Below are positions 1 to 6,813 of a stretch of DNA of 8,644 nt, piece after piece (within the stretch, counting starts at the first letter, position 1; each line of letters starts with the position of its first letter). The notes beneath the pieces were generated by a model, which ran no database searches, was not told where the DNA came from, and was given only the letters and a program-made list of their open reading frames with translations. The stretch comes from Paracoccaceae bacterium (GTDB lineage Bacteria; Pseudomonadota; Alphaproteobacteria; Rhodobacterales; Rhodobacteraceae): assembly GCA_011523445.1 (NCBI GenBank), contig WTGT01000104.1:1-8644 (forward strand), written 5' to 3'. A program made the translations under genes and the position numbers.

Positions 1-854
1 CCCTGATCCTGTAGGGAATAGGCCCTTATTTTGTTGATGAGGCCAATTCCCCTGCCTTCCTGATTGATATAAAGCAGAATTCCCTCTTCGTTATTAATCA
101 TTCTCTTCAAGGCAAGGTGTAACTGCGGTTGACAGTCACATTTCAATGAACCAAGCACATCACCCGTAAAGCAGCCCGAATGAAGTCTGGTCAGCACCGG
201 CTTATTCCTTGGTGGAGAGCCAAAAACAATTGCACAATGTTCATCACCCCCAAGCTTTTCCCGAAAAAGGTAAATCATTGAAGGAACTTTTTCGGAAATC
301 GGGAGAGTGGATTTTGAAACCAGTTCAAGGGAAACATCCGGTTTCTGTTTCTGGTCAAAATCCTCAACCTCCAGACAGGACAACCGGGTTTTCTTAACCT
401 CCTCGCCCTGCAACATCCGAACCAGGACTGCAGGTAGCAATCTGGCCTTTCTGGCAAGCTCAATCGCCATCCTGTGCAAATGGGCCTCGCCCCCTCTTTC
501 TGTTTCCAGGGGACCCTTCCAAGGGACCTGCAGGTCACGAGAAGGATCAGCAATGGCCCTGACCCAGTCCAGGCTGGCATCGTCGGGGATAATGATACGA
601 GCCAAATCACCATCATAAACCCTTGCCTTCAGAGTATCGGCCCTTCTTCGAGTTAGAGCAATTACGGTCGTACCCTCAGCCAAGAATTCCTTCATTCGGG
701 GTAATGATCCGTTTTCTACCGGCAGTGCAACACAAGCATTATCATTGTCCTTGATGACAACCGGTATGCCCAGCCTCATATCGCTCAGAATTCTGGCCAG
801 AACTTCATCTTTTCGCAAGGTGAGATGCATTTCCGTTTTGTTCCTTCGGTCCAT
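1..854 (-). CDS. ribA: GTP cyclohydrolase II (RibA), C-terminus cut by the window edge
   Basis: Converts GTP to 2,5-diamino-6-ribosylamino-4(3H)-pyrimidinone 5'-phosphate, formate and pyrophosphate, the entry step of riboflavin synthesis, in the cytosol. 284 codons are visible. Residues 1 to about 185 form the N-terminal domain common in alphaproteobacterial RibA (a stretch resembling LRxGxPVVI, then ALTRRRA). The catalytic domain starts near 190 and shows EHCAIVFG (205-212), the zinc-ligand pattern C-X10-C-X-C (C228, C239, C241) and NQEGRGIGL (264-272). From the spacing in E. coli RibA (196 aa) about 85 residues are missing, giving a full length near 370. The start is the only ATG after the upstream in-frame stop apart from an internal Met9; an AAAGGG lies 10 nt before it (865-870). 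One oddity: the residue before C228 is Gly, usually Glu (HSECxTGD). The gene is divergent from the transglycosylase. Identity is certain; the role of the N-terminal domain is not visible here. Confidence 0.93.
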   Translation of the reverse strand, partial: MDRRNKTEMHLTLRKDEVLARILSDMRLGIPVVIKDNDNACVALPVENGSLPRMKEFLAEGTTVIALTRRRADTLKARVYDGDLARIIIPDDASLDWVRAIADPSRDLQVPWKGPLETERGGEAHLHRMAIELARKARLLPAVLVRMLQGEEVKKTRLSCLEVEDFDQKQKPDVSLELVSKSTLPISEKVPSMIYLFREKLGGDEHCAIVFGSPPRNKPVLTRLHSGCFTGDVLGSLKCDCQPQLHLALKRMINNEEGILLYINQEGRGIGLINKIRAYSLQDQ

Positions 855-1152
855 TGAGATCAAGCCCTTTACGGCTGCCAATTTTGGGTGAAATTTCGTA
901 CCATTCCATTCAAGCCGGGACCTATTACCATTTTCTAACCATCTTCATTAAACAGCATACCTTATGGAAACTAAATTTCAGTAGTACAAATAGAAGGTCT
1001 GCAACAAAATGCCAATGCTAATTTTGGGTTGAAAATTTTGAATTTTTCATTAGGATATAACAATCATCCGCACCAGAGCAGTTCAATTTCGAGAATATAG
1101 GGTAGGTGTGGGACCCTTAATTAGTTCTCATAAAGATAACAAAGATACTATT
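855..1152. other. AT-rich divergent intergenic region between ribA and the transglycosylase gene
   Basis: About 300 nt with no supportable gene. It must hold the promoters for ribA (minus) and the lipoprotein gene (plus). It contains one plausible plus-strand promoter (1029-1056) and an imperfect repeat of AATTTTGGGT followed by GAAA, near 880-893 and 1020-1034. I see no convincing minus-strand promoter for ribA and no hairpin suggesting a riboswitch. An FMN riboswitch cannot be recognised here, though I could not fold the RNA. Confidence 0.6.
1029..1056 (+). promoter_or_regulatory. Candidate sigma-70-type promoter of the transglycosylase gene
   Basis: TTGAAA (1029-1034) and TAGGAT (1051-1056) are separated by 16 nt and match 5/6 and 4/6 of the TTGACA/TATAAT consensus. 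Transcription would begin near 1063, leaving a leader of about 90 nt before GTG 1153. The region is AT-rich, so chance matches are likely; this is a weak call. Confidence 0.28.
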
Positions 1153-1740
1153 GTGAAAAAATTTCTTCTTATAGTTTTACTAGTCGGTTTGGCTGGTTGC
1201 AGTATTGTCGATTTTGGTCCTCCTGAAAGAATTGACAATGCTTGTAATATCGTGAAAACCAATCCCAACTGGTATAGACACATGGATCGGGTCGAGAAAA
1301 AATGGGGTATCCCGATGTCAGTCCAGATGGCTGTAATTTACCAGGAAAGTAAATTTGAAAGAAATGCCAGACCTCCTCGCAAGTTCAGAATGGGTGTCAT
1401 TCCAGCCGGTTATGAAACCACTGCATACGGTTATGGGCAGGTTTTGGATGGCACTTGGAAATGGTATCAGGATTCCATTGACAATCGAAGGGTCAGTCGA
1501 ACAAATTATGGTGATGTCGTAGAGTTCATCGGTTGGTACACGGACATTTCTGCACGTGAACTGAATATTTCCAAAAGTGATGCCAAAAATGTTTATCTAG
1601 CCTATCATGAGGGGCATGGTGGATATCGAAAGGGAAGTTACAGACAGAAAGCCTGGTTGATTGATGTTTCTAACAAGGTTGCCGACATAGAACGTCAATA
1701 TCGGGGCCAGTTGAGAGGATGTAGAATCGGCTTGTTCTGA
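1153..1740 (+). CDS. Lipoprotein lytic transglycosylase (SLT-fold), 195 aa
   Basis: Predicted outer-membrane lipoprotein that cleaves the MurNAc-GlcNAc bond of peptidoglycan, forming 1,6-anhydro-MurNAc ends. Residues 1-16 are a compact lipoprotein signal: two Lys after the start, a hydrophobic run, and the lipobox LAGC with Cys16 and Ser at +2, which favours outer-membrane sorting. The SLT-like domain follows: VQMAVIYQESKF with probable catalytic Glu65, an ARPPR segment (72-76), AYGYGQVLDGTW (91-102), FIGWY (125-129) and YLAYHEGHGGY (148-158). This set matches the small family in which Arg-Pro-Pro-Arg and HEGHGGY are hallmarks. I chose GTG 1153 because it begins the classical signal; a GTG at 1108 gives a 15-residue charged N-terminal extension and sits right against its GGTAGG. 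The ribosome binding site before 1153 is weak (AAAG). The gene converges on lolA with 11 nt between the stop codons. Family confident; substrate activity inferred. Confidence 0.85.
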   Translation: MKKFLLIVLLVGLAGCSIVDFGPPERIDNACNIVKTNPNWYRHMDRVEKKWGIPMSVQMAVIYQESKFERNARPPRKFRMGVIPAGYETTAYGYGQVLDGTWKWYQDSIDNRRVSRTNYGDVVEFIGWYTDISARELNISKSDAKNVYLAYHEGHGGYRKGSYRQKAWLIDVSNKVADIERQYRGQLRGCRIGLF

Positions 1741-1747
1741 TCCTGAC

Positions 1748-1759
1748 TGGATTAATCCA
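1748..1759. repeat. Perfect 12-bp palindrome between convergent stop codons
   Basis: TGGATTAATCCA lies between the transglycosylase and lolA stops and includes the lolA stop codon. It has no T-tract on either side and is too AT-rich for a strong terminator hairpin. It could be a minor bidirectional end signal or chance. Confidence 0.35.
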
Positions 1760-2413
1760 AATTCAGCAAATCCTTTTGGAGTTCTATGTTGAAAAATCTG
1801 GGATCAATCTTGATGTTGGATTTTATATCCAGTAGCTGAACCATAGTTCTGTTTTCGAATTCATCGACAAACACCCAGCCGACCAACAGCAGGGGGTCAT
1901 TCTGGAACACCAGTTCCAGACGGCCCTTGAGGTGTTGGGATGTTATCCTCAAATGTAACTCGTTGTAGTCGGTACCAATCAAATGATCCAAGACAATATC
2001 TGAGTCTTTAAAATCCAGATCCCTTTTCAGAAGGTGAAAAAAAGGGGTATGTCTCAACGGGTAAAAGGTTGGACCGGTATTGGAATTCTTGTCGAATACC
2101 GCAACACTCCCCGAGTGGGCAATGAGAATACCTGTATCGGGAGGGGAATATTCCAGCCTGGCCCTCAGAGGACGATCCAGATACAGCTTACCTTCTGATC
2201 TTGAACCGTCATAATTTATTTGCAGAATCTCCGAATACAGGGTATCGATTTCTTCAAGATAGGTTTCAAGATCCTGGAGTGTTGGTTTATCCTCTGTTTG
2301 TGCCGGAAGGTTTATTGAAAGGGCAAAGAAGCCAAAAAGCAGATAACCGATCTGTTTGCAAGTCTCGTTTAGAGACAGCTTTCCAATGATGTTTATTTCT
2401 TGTCTCCCTGCAT
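1752..2413 (-). CDS. lolA: Outer-membrane lipoprotein carrier protein LolA, with anomalous start (apparent frameshift near 2396)
   Basis: Periplasmic chaperone that carries lipoproteins released by LolCDE to the outer-membrane acceptor. The reading frame encodes a signal peptide (hydrophobic YLLFGFFALSINLPAQ, cleavage likely after PAQ), then typical LolA segments: LQDLETYLEEIDTLYSEI, EGKLYLDRPLRARLEYSPPD, a VFDKNSNTGPTFYPLRHTPF stretch and a C-terminal half ending in LNLD. The frame is open well upstream but contains no ATG, GTG or TTG before the signal peptide; the first such codon is TTG 2057, deep inside the mature domain. An ATG at 2413 with AGGA 9 nt upstream (2423-2426) reads MQGDKK and stops at TAA (2395-2393). 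One extra A in the AAA at 2398-2396 would join it to the LolA frame as MQGDKKINIIGKL, giving about 220 aa, normal for the family. Alternatives are initiation at ATT 2387 or CTG 2378. The gene follows ftsK, a frequent alphaproteobacterial arrangement. Identity is good; the start is unresolved. Confidence 0.8.
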
Positions 2414-2441
2414 TATGGGTAATCCTATAGTCAAGTAGTAA

Positions 2442-2447
2442 ATTATA
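2442..2447 (-). promoter_or_regulatory. Candidate lolA -10 box
   Basis: A perfect TATAAT on the minus strand, 28 nt upstream of ATG 2413, would give a leader of about 20 nt. The -35 at 17 nt spacing is poor (TTTATT, 3/6). The placement agrees with AGGA at 2423-2426 and ATG 2413 as the translation start, which is one reason to suspect a frameshift in lolA. Confidence 0.35.
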
Positions 2448-2504
2448 ATTCCTGGGATAAGGGAAATAAATTAACTATTTTTTGATTCGGGATTCTTATG
2501 GGCC

Positions 2505-2546
2505 AAAAATTTAAGTGGAACCAGTATACGGATTTCAAGCCACTTA
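2505..2546 (-). terminator. Candidate ftsK terminator hairpin
   Basis: On the minus strand TAAGTGG (2546-2540) pairs perfectly with CCACTTA (2518-2512) across a 21-nt spacer and is followed by AATTTTTGG. It lies about 60 nt past the ftsK stop. The stem is short and the loop long, so termination would be weak; the repeat could also be a protein-binding site. Confidence 0.3.
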
Positions 2547-2606
2547 GAGATTTGTTAAACTGAATTTAATATCACAAAATATTTCAGGATTTAGAACTGA
2601 CCGGAA

Positions 2607-5234
2607 TTACTCTGGTATAAAGATTTCCCTTTTCCCGACATGATTGGCCTTGCCAATCAAATCCTCGTCTTCCATCCTTTCAACTATTTTCGCAGCCTTG
2701 TTATAACCTATTCCAAGTTTTCTCTGGATATAGGAGATGGAAACCCGCCGATCCCTTTTGACAATTTCCACTGCCTGAGGATACAAACTATCTTCGGAAT
2801 TCTTGCCACCTACAAATCCCAGAGCCTGATCAACCTCAGCCTCGATAGTGCCCTCGGGATCATCAAAGATCTGGTATTGGTGTTCGGTACTGCCATAGGT
2901 CTTTTTCAAGTATCCCACGACCTTTTCAACCTCCTCGTCGGTCACCAGTGGACCATGTACCCGCTGGATCTTGCCTCCACCGGACATAAACAGCATATCA
3001 CCCTTGCCGAGGAGCTGTTCAGCACCCTGGGTATTCAAGATTGTCCTGCTGTCTATCTTGGATGAAACCTGGAAGGAAACGCGGTTCGGGAAATTGGATT
3101 TGATAATCCCACCCATCACATCAACCGATGGTCTCTGGGTAGCAGCAATAAGGTGAATCCCACTTGCTCTTGCCTTTTGGCTCAACTGTTGAAGACACTC
3201 GTCAATTTCCTTTCCTGCCGTTTGAACCAAATCGGCCAATTCATCAATGATGACAACAATATAGGGCAAATACTCTACCTCAAATTCCTTTTTGGTAAAT
3301 TCTGCCCGCCCAGTTTCCTTGTTGTAACCTGTCTGTATCTTGATGGAGTAAACTTTTTCTCCCTTTTCCATCAACTCCAGCATATGAGTGTTATAGGATT
3401 GGATATTCTTGATATTCAATCTCATGCTTTGCATTTTCTCATATCTCTTGTTCATCTCGTAAGTGACCCACTTCAAAGCCACAACCGCCTTCTTCGGGTC
3501 GGTAACTACCGGGGATATCAAATGTGGGATACCGTCATAACCACTCAATTCGATCATTTTTGGGTCAATCATCAACAATTTGCATTGATCGGGTGAGAGC
3601 TTGTACAGCATGCTCAATATCATCGAGTTCAACCCAACCGATTTACCTGATCCGGTGGTCCCAGCTATGAGAAGATGGGGCATGGAAACCAGATCAACCA
3701 CAACCGCCATGCCACTGATGTCTTTCCCGAATATGAGGGGAAGCTTGTGTCGGGAATTCCAAAATGTAGTCGAGGAAGCCAACTCCTTCAGGTAAACGGT
3801 TTCCCTGATTTCGTTGGGTAGTTCTATCCCGACATATGGTTCACCGGGAATTGTCGATATTCGAGCGGACAAAGCGGACATGGAACAGGCTACGTCATCG
3901 GCTAGCTGTATCACCCTGCTGGTTTTGACACCAGGGGCAGGCCTGAACTTGTAAAGGGTTACCACTGGTCCTTGAAGAATTTTCTCGATTCTTCCCTGTA
4001 CACTGAAATCGGCAAGTATACGCTTCAGTTTTTCACCCCTGGCCTCTAATTCTCCCTGACTTCTCTCATTCTTGATGATTTCATCGGGTTCAGTCAGGAA
4101 TGAAAGTGAAGGAGGGTTATAGGTATTCTGGTCAGGAAAATTATCCAGGGATTGCAGGGTTTCCTGAGTTGCACGAGTACTGACTTTAAGTTGTCTGGGA
4201 TCCCTTGGAATTACGATTGTATCCTGATCCTCCTCATCAATTTCCTGAGGTTGATCCTGCGAGACATCACCCAACAAGGGCAGGGTGGCTGAACTTTGTT
4301 GCTGATGTTCACTATGAACTTGTCTTTTGGCAAAACTAATCTGGGTCAGTTTACGGGGACGAACAGTTTCTTCCTCCTTGGTCAACCATGCGACAGATTG
4401 ACTGATTCCAGCCTTGAAGATTTTTGAGACCGACCCTTTCCTCCCAACCTTCTCCTCAACTTCTTCTTCCTGCTCATAATACTCGTAAAAATCCTGGCTT
4501 CTGGATTCTTCCTTGTCATTTCTCCTCAGGAAATTGTCCAATTTGTTCAATACTCCACTGGAGGGAGGTATGTCTTCCTGATCTAACGTATTTGCAGGAA
4601 TATGGTATGGACCATTTTGTGAATTTGATTCCCTTGCAACCTGCCTTTGGGTCAATCTTCCAACAACTTCTCTAAGGGTGAAACCAAATGTATAAAAACA
4701 AACGATCAAAAGAAGAAAGCCCACAACAAATTTTGCAAATTCGAAGAATGTGGCCTTATCCAAAGGTAAAGCATTCATGGTGGCACCAACAAAAGTATCG
4801 CCGAAGATTCCCCCGAGCCCAAAATGATGATTCCACGAATCAAGTGGTTGCAGGGTTGATGAAAATACAGAAGCTGTGGCAACCAGTATCGGGAAATAAA
4901 TCAAGGATTTTATGAACCGACTTGTACCCGCATGGGACATGAACCGAATACCCCAGAAAAACATGTACAGTGCCATGATCCAGGATCCTAGGCCAAGAAT
5001 AACAATAAGGCTACTGGCAACCGAGGCACCAAAATGACCCAACAAGTTGCTTACTCCACCGTTTGTCAATGAAAAAATACCGGGATCAAATGGCGAATAG
5101 GAACCCAGAATCAATCCCAGTATTCCACTGAGAAGTAGCAACAATAGCCCCCATAATTCCTGACTTCGCTTAATCAAAACCCTGAACCAATTTTGATCCA
5201 CCAAAGATTGTCTTTGTCTAATCTGGTAGGTCAC
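2607..5234 (-). CDS. ftsK: DNA translocase FtsK, 875 aa
   Basis: Septum-bound hexameric motor that pumps chromosome dimers toward dif and activates XerCD recombination during division. Four hydrophobic segments lie near residues 26-45, 69-98, 110-128 and 165-187. A polar, Glu/Gln-rich linker spans about 195-390 (includes an acidic YEYYEQEEEVEEK stretch). The motor follows: alpha/beta part with LYKFRPAPGVKTSRV (427-441), Walker A GTTGSGKS (525-532), IDPKMIELSGYDGIPHL (556-572), Walker B IVVIIDELADL (659-669) and an AATQRPSVDVMGGIIK segment (697-712). The C-terminal gamma winged helix (about 815-875) carries IGYNKAAKIVERMEDEDLIG, the surface that reads KOPS. The start is GTG 5234, supported by AAGGAG about 8 nt upstream; that site overlaps the 15-nt gap after the aminotransferase stop, suggesting cotranscription and possibly translational coupling. 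All motifs are intact and the length is usual for alphaproteobacterial FtsK. Confidence 0.96.
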   Translation of the reverse strand: MTYQIRQRQSLVDQNWFRVLIKRSQELWGLLLLLLSGILGLILGSYSPFDPGIFSLTNGGVSNLLGHFGASVASSLIVILGLGSWIMALYMFFWGIRFMSHAGTSRFIKSLIYFPILVATASVFSSTLQPLDSWNHHFGLGGIFGDTFVGATMNALPLDKATFFEFAKFVVGFLLLIVCFYTFGFTLREVVGRLTQRQVARESNSQNGPYHIPANTLDQEDIPPSSGVLNKLDNFLRRNDKEESRSQDFYEYYEQEEEVEEKVGRKGSVSKIFKAGISQSVAWLTKEEETVRPRKLTQISFAKRQVHSEHQQQSSATLPLLGDVSQDQPQEIDEEDQDTIVIPRDPRQLKVSTRATQETLQSLDNFPDQNTYNPPSLSFLTEPDEIIKNERSQGELEARGEKLKRILADFSVQGRIEKILQGPVVTLYKFRPAPGVKTSRVIQLADDVACSMSALSARISTIPGEPYVGIELPNEIRETVYLKELASSTTFWNSRHKLPLIFGKDISGMAVVVDLVSMPHLLIAGTTGSGKSVGLNSMILSMLYKLSPDQCKLLMIDPKMIELSGYDGIPHLISPVVTDPKKAVVALKWVTYEMNKRYEKMQSMRLNIKNIQSYNTHMLELMEKGEKVYSIKIQTGYNKETGRAEFTKKEFEVEYLPYIVVIIDELADLVQTAGKEIDECLQQLSQKARASGIHLIAATQRPSVDVMGGIIKSNFPNRVSFQVSSKIDSRTILNTQGAEQLLGKGDMLFMSGGGKIQRVHGPLVTDEEVEKVVGYLKKTYGSTEHQYQIFDDPEGTIEAEVDQALGFVGGKNSEDSLYPQAVEIVKRDRRVSISYIQRKLGIGYNKAAKIVERMEDEDLIGKANHVGKREIFIPE

Positions 5235-5249
5235 CTTTCCTTCTCCTTC
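5235..5249 (-). promoter_or_regulatory. Strong ribosome binding site of ftsK
   Basis: The purine-rich run GGAAGGAGAAGGAAAG fills nearly the whole gap between the aminotransferase stop (TAG, 5252-5250) and GTG 5234. This decides the GTG as the start of ftsK and ties the two genes together. Confidence 0.7.
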
Positions 5250-6425
5250 CTAAATCAGTTCCCTGATGCTTGCCAATCCAGTTTCCAATTCTTCCTGCCC
5301 GGCAACCATTGCCACCCTGATAAATCTCTTGCCTGGATTACGTCCACGATCCTCAAAGCTGAAATATGAACCTGGAACTACTTTCACTCCCCGCTGCCTC
5401 CATAAACTTCTGGTAATTTGCTCTCCATCCTCCACATCCAGCCATAGAAAGAAGCCTGCTTCAGGCGGATTGTATCCTTCAAACCCATCAAATATCCGAT
5501 CGGCAAGTTCGTATTTTGCCTGATATCGCTCCCTGCTTGCTATGACATGGGATTCATCTTCCAGCAAGCGTGCGGCAACTGCCTGCAAAGGTATGGGAAC
5601 AGCCGGGTCAGAATAGGAACGATATTTTTTGAAGTGCGTGATCAGTTTTTCTCCACCAATCATAAAACCAGTCCTCAGGCCAGGCAGGTTGGACCTTTTG
5701 GACAATGAATTGAAAATCATCATGCGATTGAGATCACCCTCGAAACCCGAGTTTGCTTCAATCATGCTTGGCGGTGGTTTGGACCGGTAGATTTCCGAAT
5801 AGCATTCATCAGAGAAGATCAGAAAATCATGCTCGTGAGCTAACTTGAGCAGGTTTTCCATATACTCCATTGATGCGACCGACCCCTGGGGATTAGATGG
5901 GGAGCACAGATATACGATGGCGACTTCATCGAGAACCTGGGGGGATATTCTTTCAAAATCCGGCAGGAAATTATTGCTTTTTTCAGCGTCCACAAAAACA
6001 GGTTCGACATTGGCAGCAAGTGCAGCACCAACATAAACCTGATAAAACGGATTGGGAATCAGGACCTTGGACTTCTTACCCTTTTTATTCTCGGGGCATA
6101 AAGCAATACAGGCATTGAAGAGAGCCTCCCTCGTTCCATTTACAACGGAAATATTCTCATCGGGATCAATTGTCACCCCATACCGATTTTGGTACCAATG
6201 CGATATTGATTGCAACAAACCACTGGTACCATTCTTGGGGGGATATTTACCAAATTGGTCGACTGATCGGGCTATCTCTTCCATTATCCACTTTGGAAAT
6301 GCATGGCGAGGCCCACCTACGGACATATCAATGATCTCTCCACCGGGAGGGGTATTCCCGAGGAGTAACCTTAATCGATCAAATGTATATTCTGGCAGTT
6401 GGGAAAACCGCCCGGGTATATCCAT
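5250..6425 (-). CDS. PLP-dependent class I/II aminotransferase (DapC-like), 391 aa
   Basis: Fold-type I aminotransferase of the kind found just upstream of ftsK in many alphaproteobacteria, sometimes annotated as succinyldiaminopimelate transaminase (DapC). That reaction, in lysine and peptidoglycan precursor synthesis, is an inference from family and context. Visible residues (numbered from ATG 6425): GTREALF (97-103), PNPFYQVYVGAALA (124-137), CSPSNPQG (174-181) with Asn178, SDECYSEIY (205-213) with Asp206, the Schiff-base Lys243 in NSLSKRSN, the PGLRTGF Arg251 and a substrate-carboxylate Arg370 in FIRVAM. I chose ATG 6425 because family members begin near this MDIPGRFSQLPEYTF segment. An in-frame GTG at 6545 would add 40 Lys/Arg-rich residues but has no ribosome binding site and runs across two inverted repeats; Met at 6476 also lacks a site. 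GCAGG precedes 6425, a modest site. Function class is secure; substrate is not. Confidence 0.86.
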   Translation of the reverse strand: MDIPGRFSQLPEYTFDRLRLLLGNTPPGGEIIDMSVGGPRHAFPKWIMEEIARSVDQFGKYPPKNGTSGLLQSISHWYQNRYGVTIDPDENISVVNGTREALFNACIALCPENKKGKKSKVLIPNPFYQVYVGAALAANVEPVFVDAEKSNNFLPDFERISPQVLDEVAIVYLCSPSNPQGSVASMEYMENLLKLAHEHDFLIFSDECYSEIYRSKPPPSMIEANSGFEGDLNRMMIFNSLSKRSNLPGLRTGFMIGGEKLITHFKKYRSYSDPAVPIPLQAVAARLLEDESHVIASRERYQAKYELADRIFDGFEGYNPPEAGFFLWLDVEDGEQITRSLWRQRGVKVVPGSYFSFEDRGRNPGKRFIRVAMVAGQEELETGLASIRELI

Positions 6426-6481
6426 GGTCTTTGACCTGCCTCGAATTTTATCTGTTTTTTGGGTCTTTTTGCCCATTAGGG

Positions 6482-6516
6482 TATTGATTCTATTTGTTCT
6501 TTTCAGAGAATCAATA
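6482..6516. repeat. Perfect 10-bp inverted repeat upstream of the aminotransferase
   Basis: TATTGATTCT (6482-6491) and AGAATCAATA (6507-6516) are exact reverse complements with a 15-nt spacer. On the plus strand a TTTTTT run (6519-6524) follows, so it resembles a weak plus-strand terminator, but no plus-strand gene precedes it. Each arm contains a GANTC methylation site. It may be an operator or leader hairpin for the aminotransferase-ftsK unit. Confidence 0.5.
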
Positions 6517-6640
6517 GGTTTTTTCAAATGTAGGTTTTGTGGCACAAAAATGCTACAATCGGGAATAAATATGTACCAACGTAGCGATAATGTTTGACAA
6601 TCCCCGTTAATTTAAATCCTCAAATATCAAAATAACATCA

Positions 6641-6646
6641 TATAAT
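6641..6646 (+). promoter_or_regulatory. Candidate -10 box for the regulator-xth unit
   Basis: A perfect TATAAT followed by a G run lies 167 nt before ATG 6814. The hexamer at 17 nt spacing (CCTCAA) is not a -35, so this would need an activator or be a chance match. A second -10-like TATAGT is at 6766-6771. Confidence 0.28.
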
Positions 6647-6813
6647 AGGGGCTTACTTGCTCATTTAATGAACATGAAACAGGAAAAACTGTCTTTCTGG
6701 GGTTTAATAGCCCAAAAATTCAAGTAATTAATTAGAAGTGAGATGGGTTTTACTGAATTTCCAATTATAGTAATTATTCCCTTTGATTTCCAATTTTTCA
6801 TTCATCAGGATTC

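Larger units (their letters stand above)
2414..2606. other. Intergenic region between ftsK and lolA
   Basis: 192 nt without a gene. In the direction of transcription (minus) it contains a hairpin with a following T-tract, two close GANTC sites at 2484-2488 and 2491-2495, and a TATAAT box just before lolA. This suggests lolA has its own promoter instead of only reading through from ftsK. Confidence 0.55.
6426..6813. other. Divergent regulatory region between the aminotransferase and the response regulator
   Basis: 388 nt if the aminotransferase starts at 6425. It holds a 10-bp inverted repeat (6482-6516), a smaller GGG...CCC inverted repeat near 6459-6475, a TTGACA with no matching -10 (6594-6599) and a perfect TATAAT (6641-6646). 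No ORF here has both a ribosome binding site and protein-like composition. Confidence 0.55.

Noticed and set aside
275..618. Overlapping ORFs of 113 aa (minus) and 103 aa (plus)
   Set aside because: They are out of frame with, or antisense to, ribA, whose frame shows all GTP cyclohydrolase II motifs. Their translations are low-complexity and Arg/Pro/Ser-rich.
1108..1152. GTG 1108 as start of the transglycosylase
   Set aside because: It would put 15 charged or polar residues ahead of a classical lipoprotein signal and has no properly spaced ribosome binding site. GTG 1153 fits better.
1752..2057. LolA starting at TTG 2057 as a 101-aa protein
   Set aside because: Upstream sequence in the same frame encodes the rest of LolA and a signal peptide, so this would be an artificial truncation.
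2640..3596. Plus-strand ORFs of 141 and 147 aa
   Set aside because: They are antisense to the FtsK motor and gamma domains. The FtsK motifs on the minus strand explain the sequence fully.
6052..6597. Plus-strand ORF of 181 aa
   Set aside because: It is antisense to conserved aminotransferase motifs and its own leader, has no ribosome binding site, and its translation resembles no family I know.
6594..6616. Promoter from TTGACA at 6594-6599
   Set aside because: No -10-like hexamer occurs at 16-18 nt; the sequence there is TCCTCA or similar.
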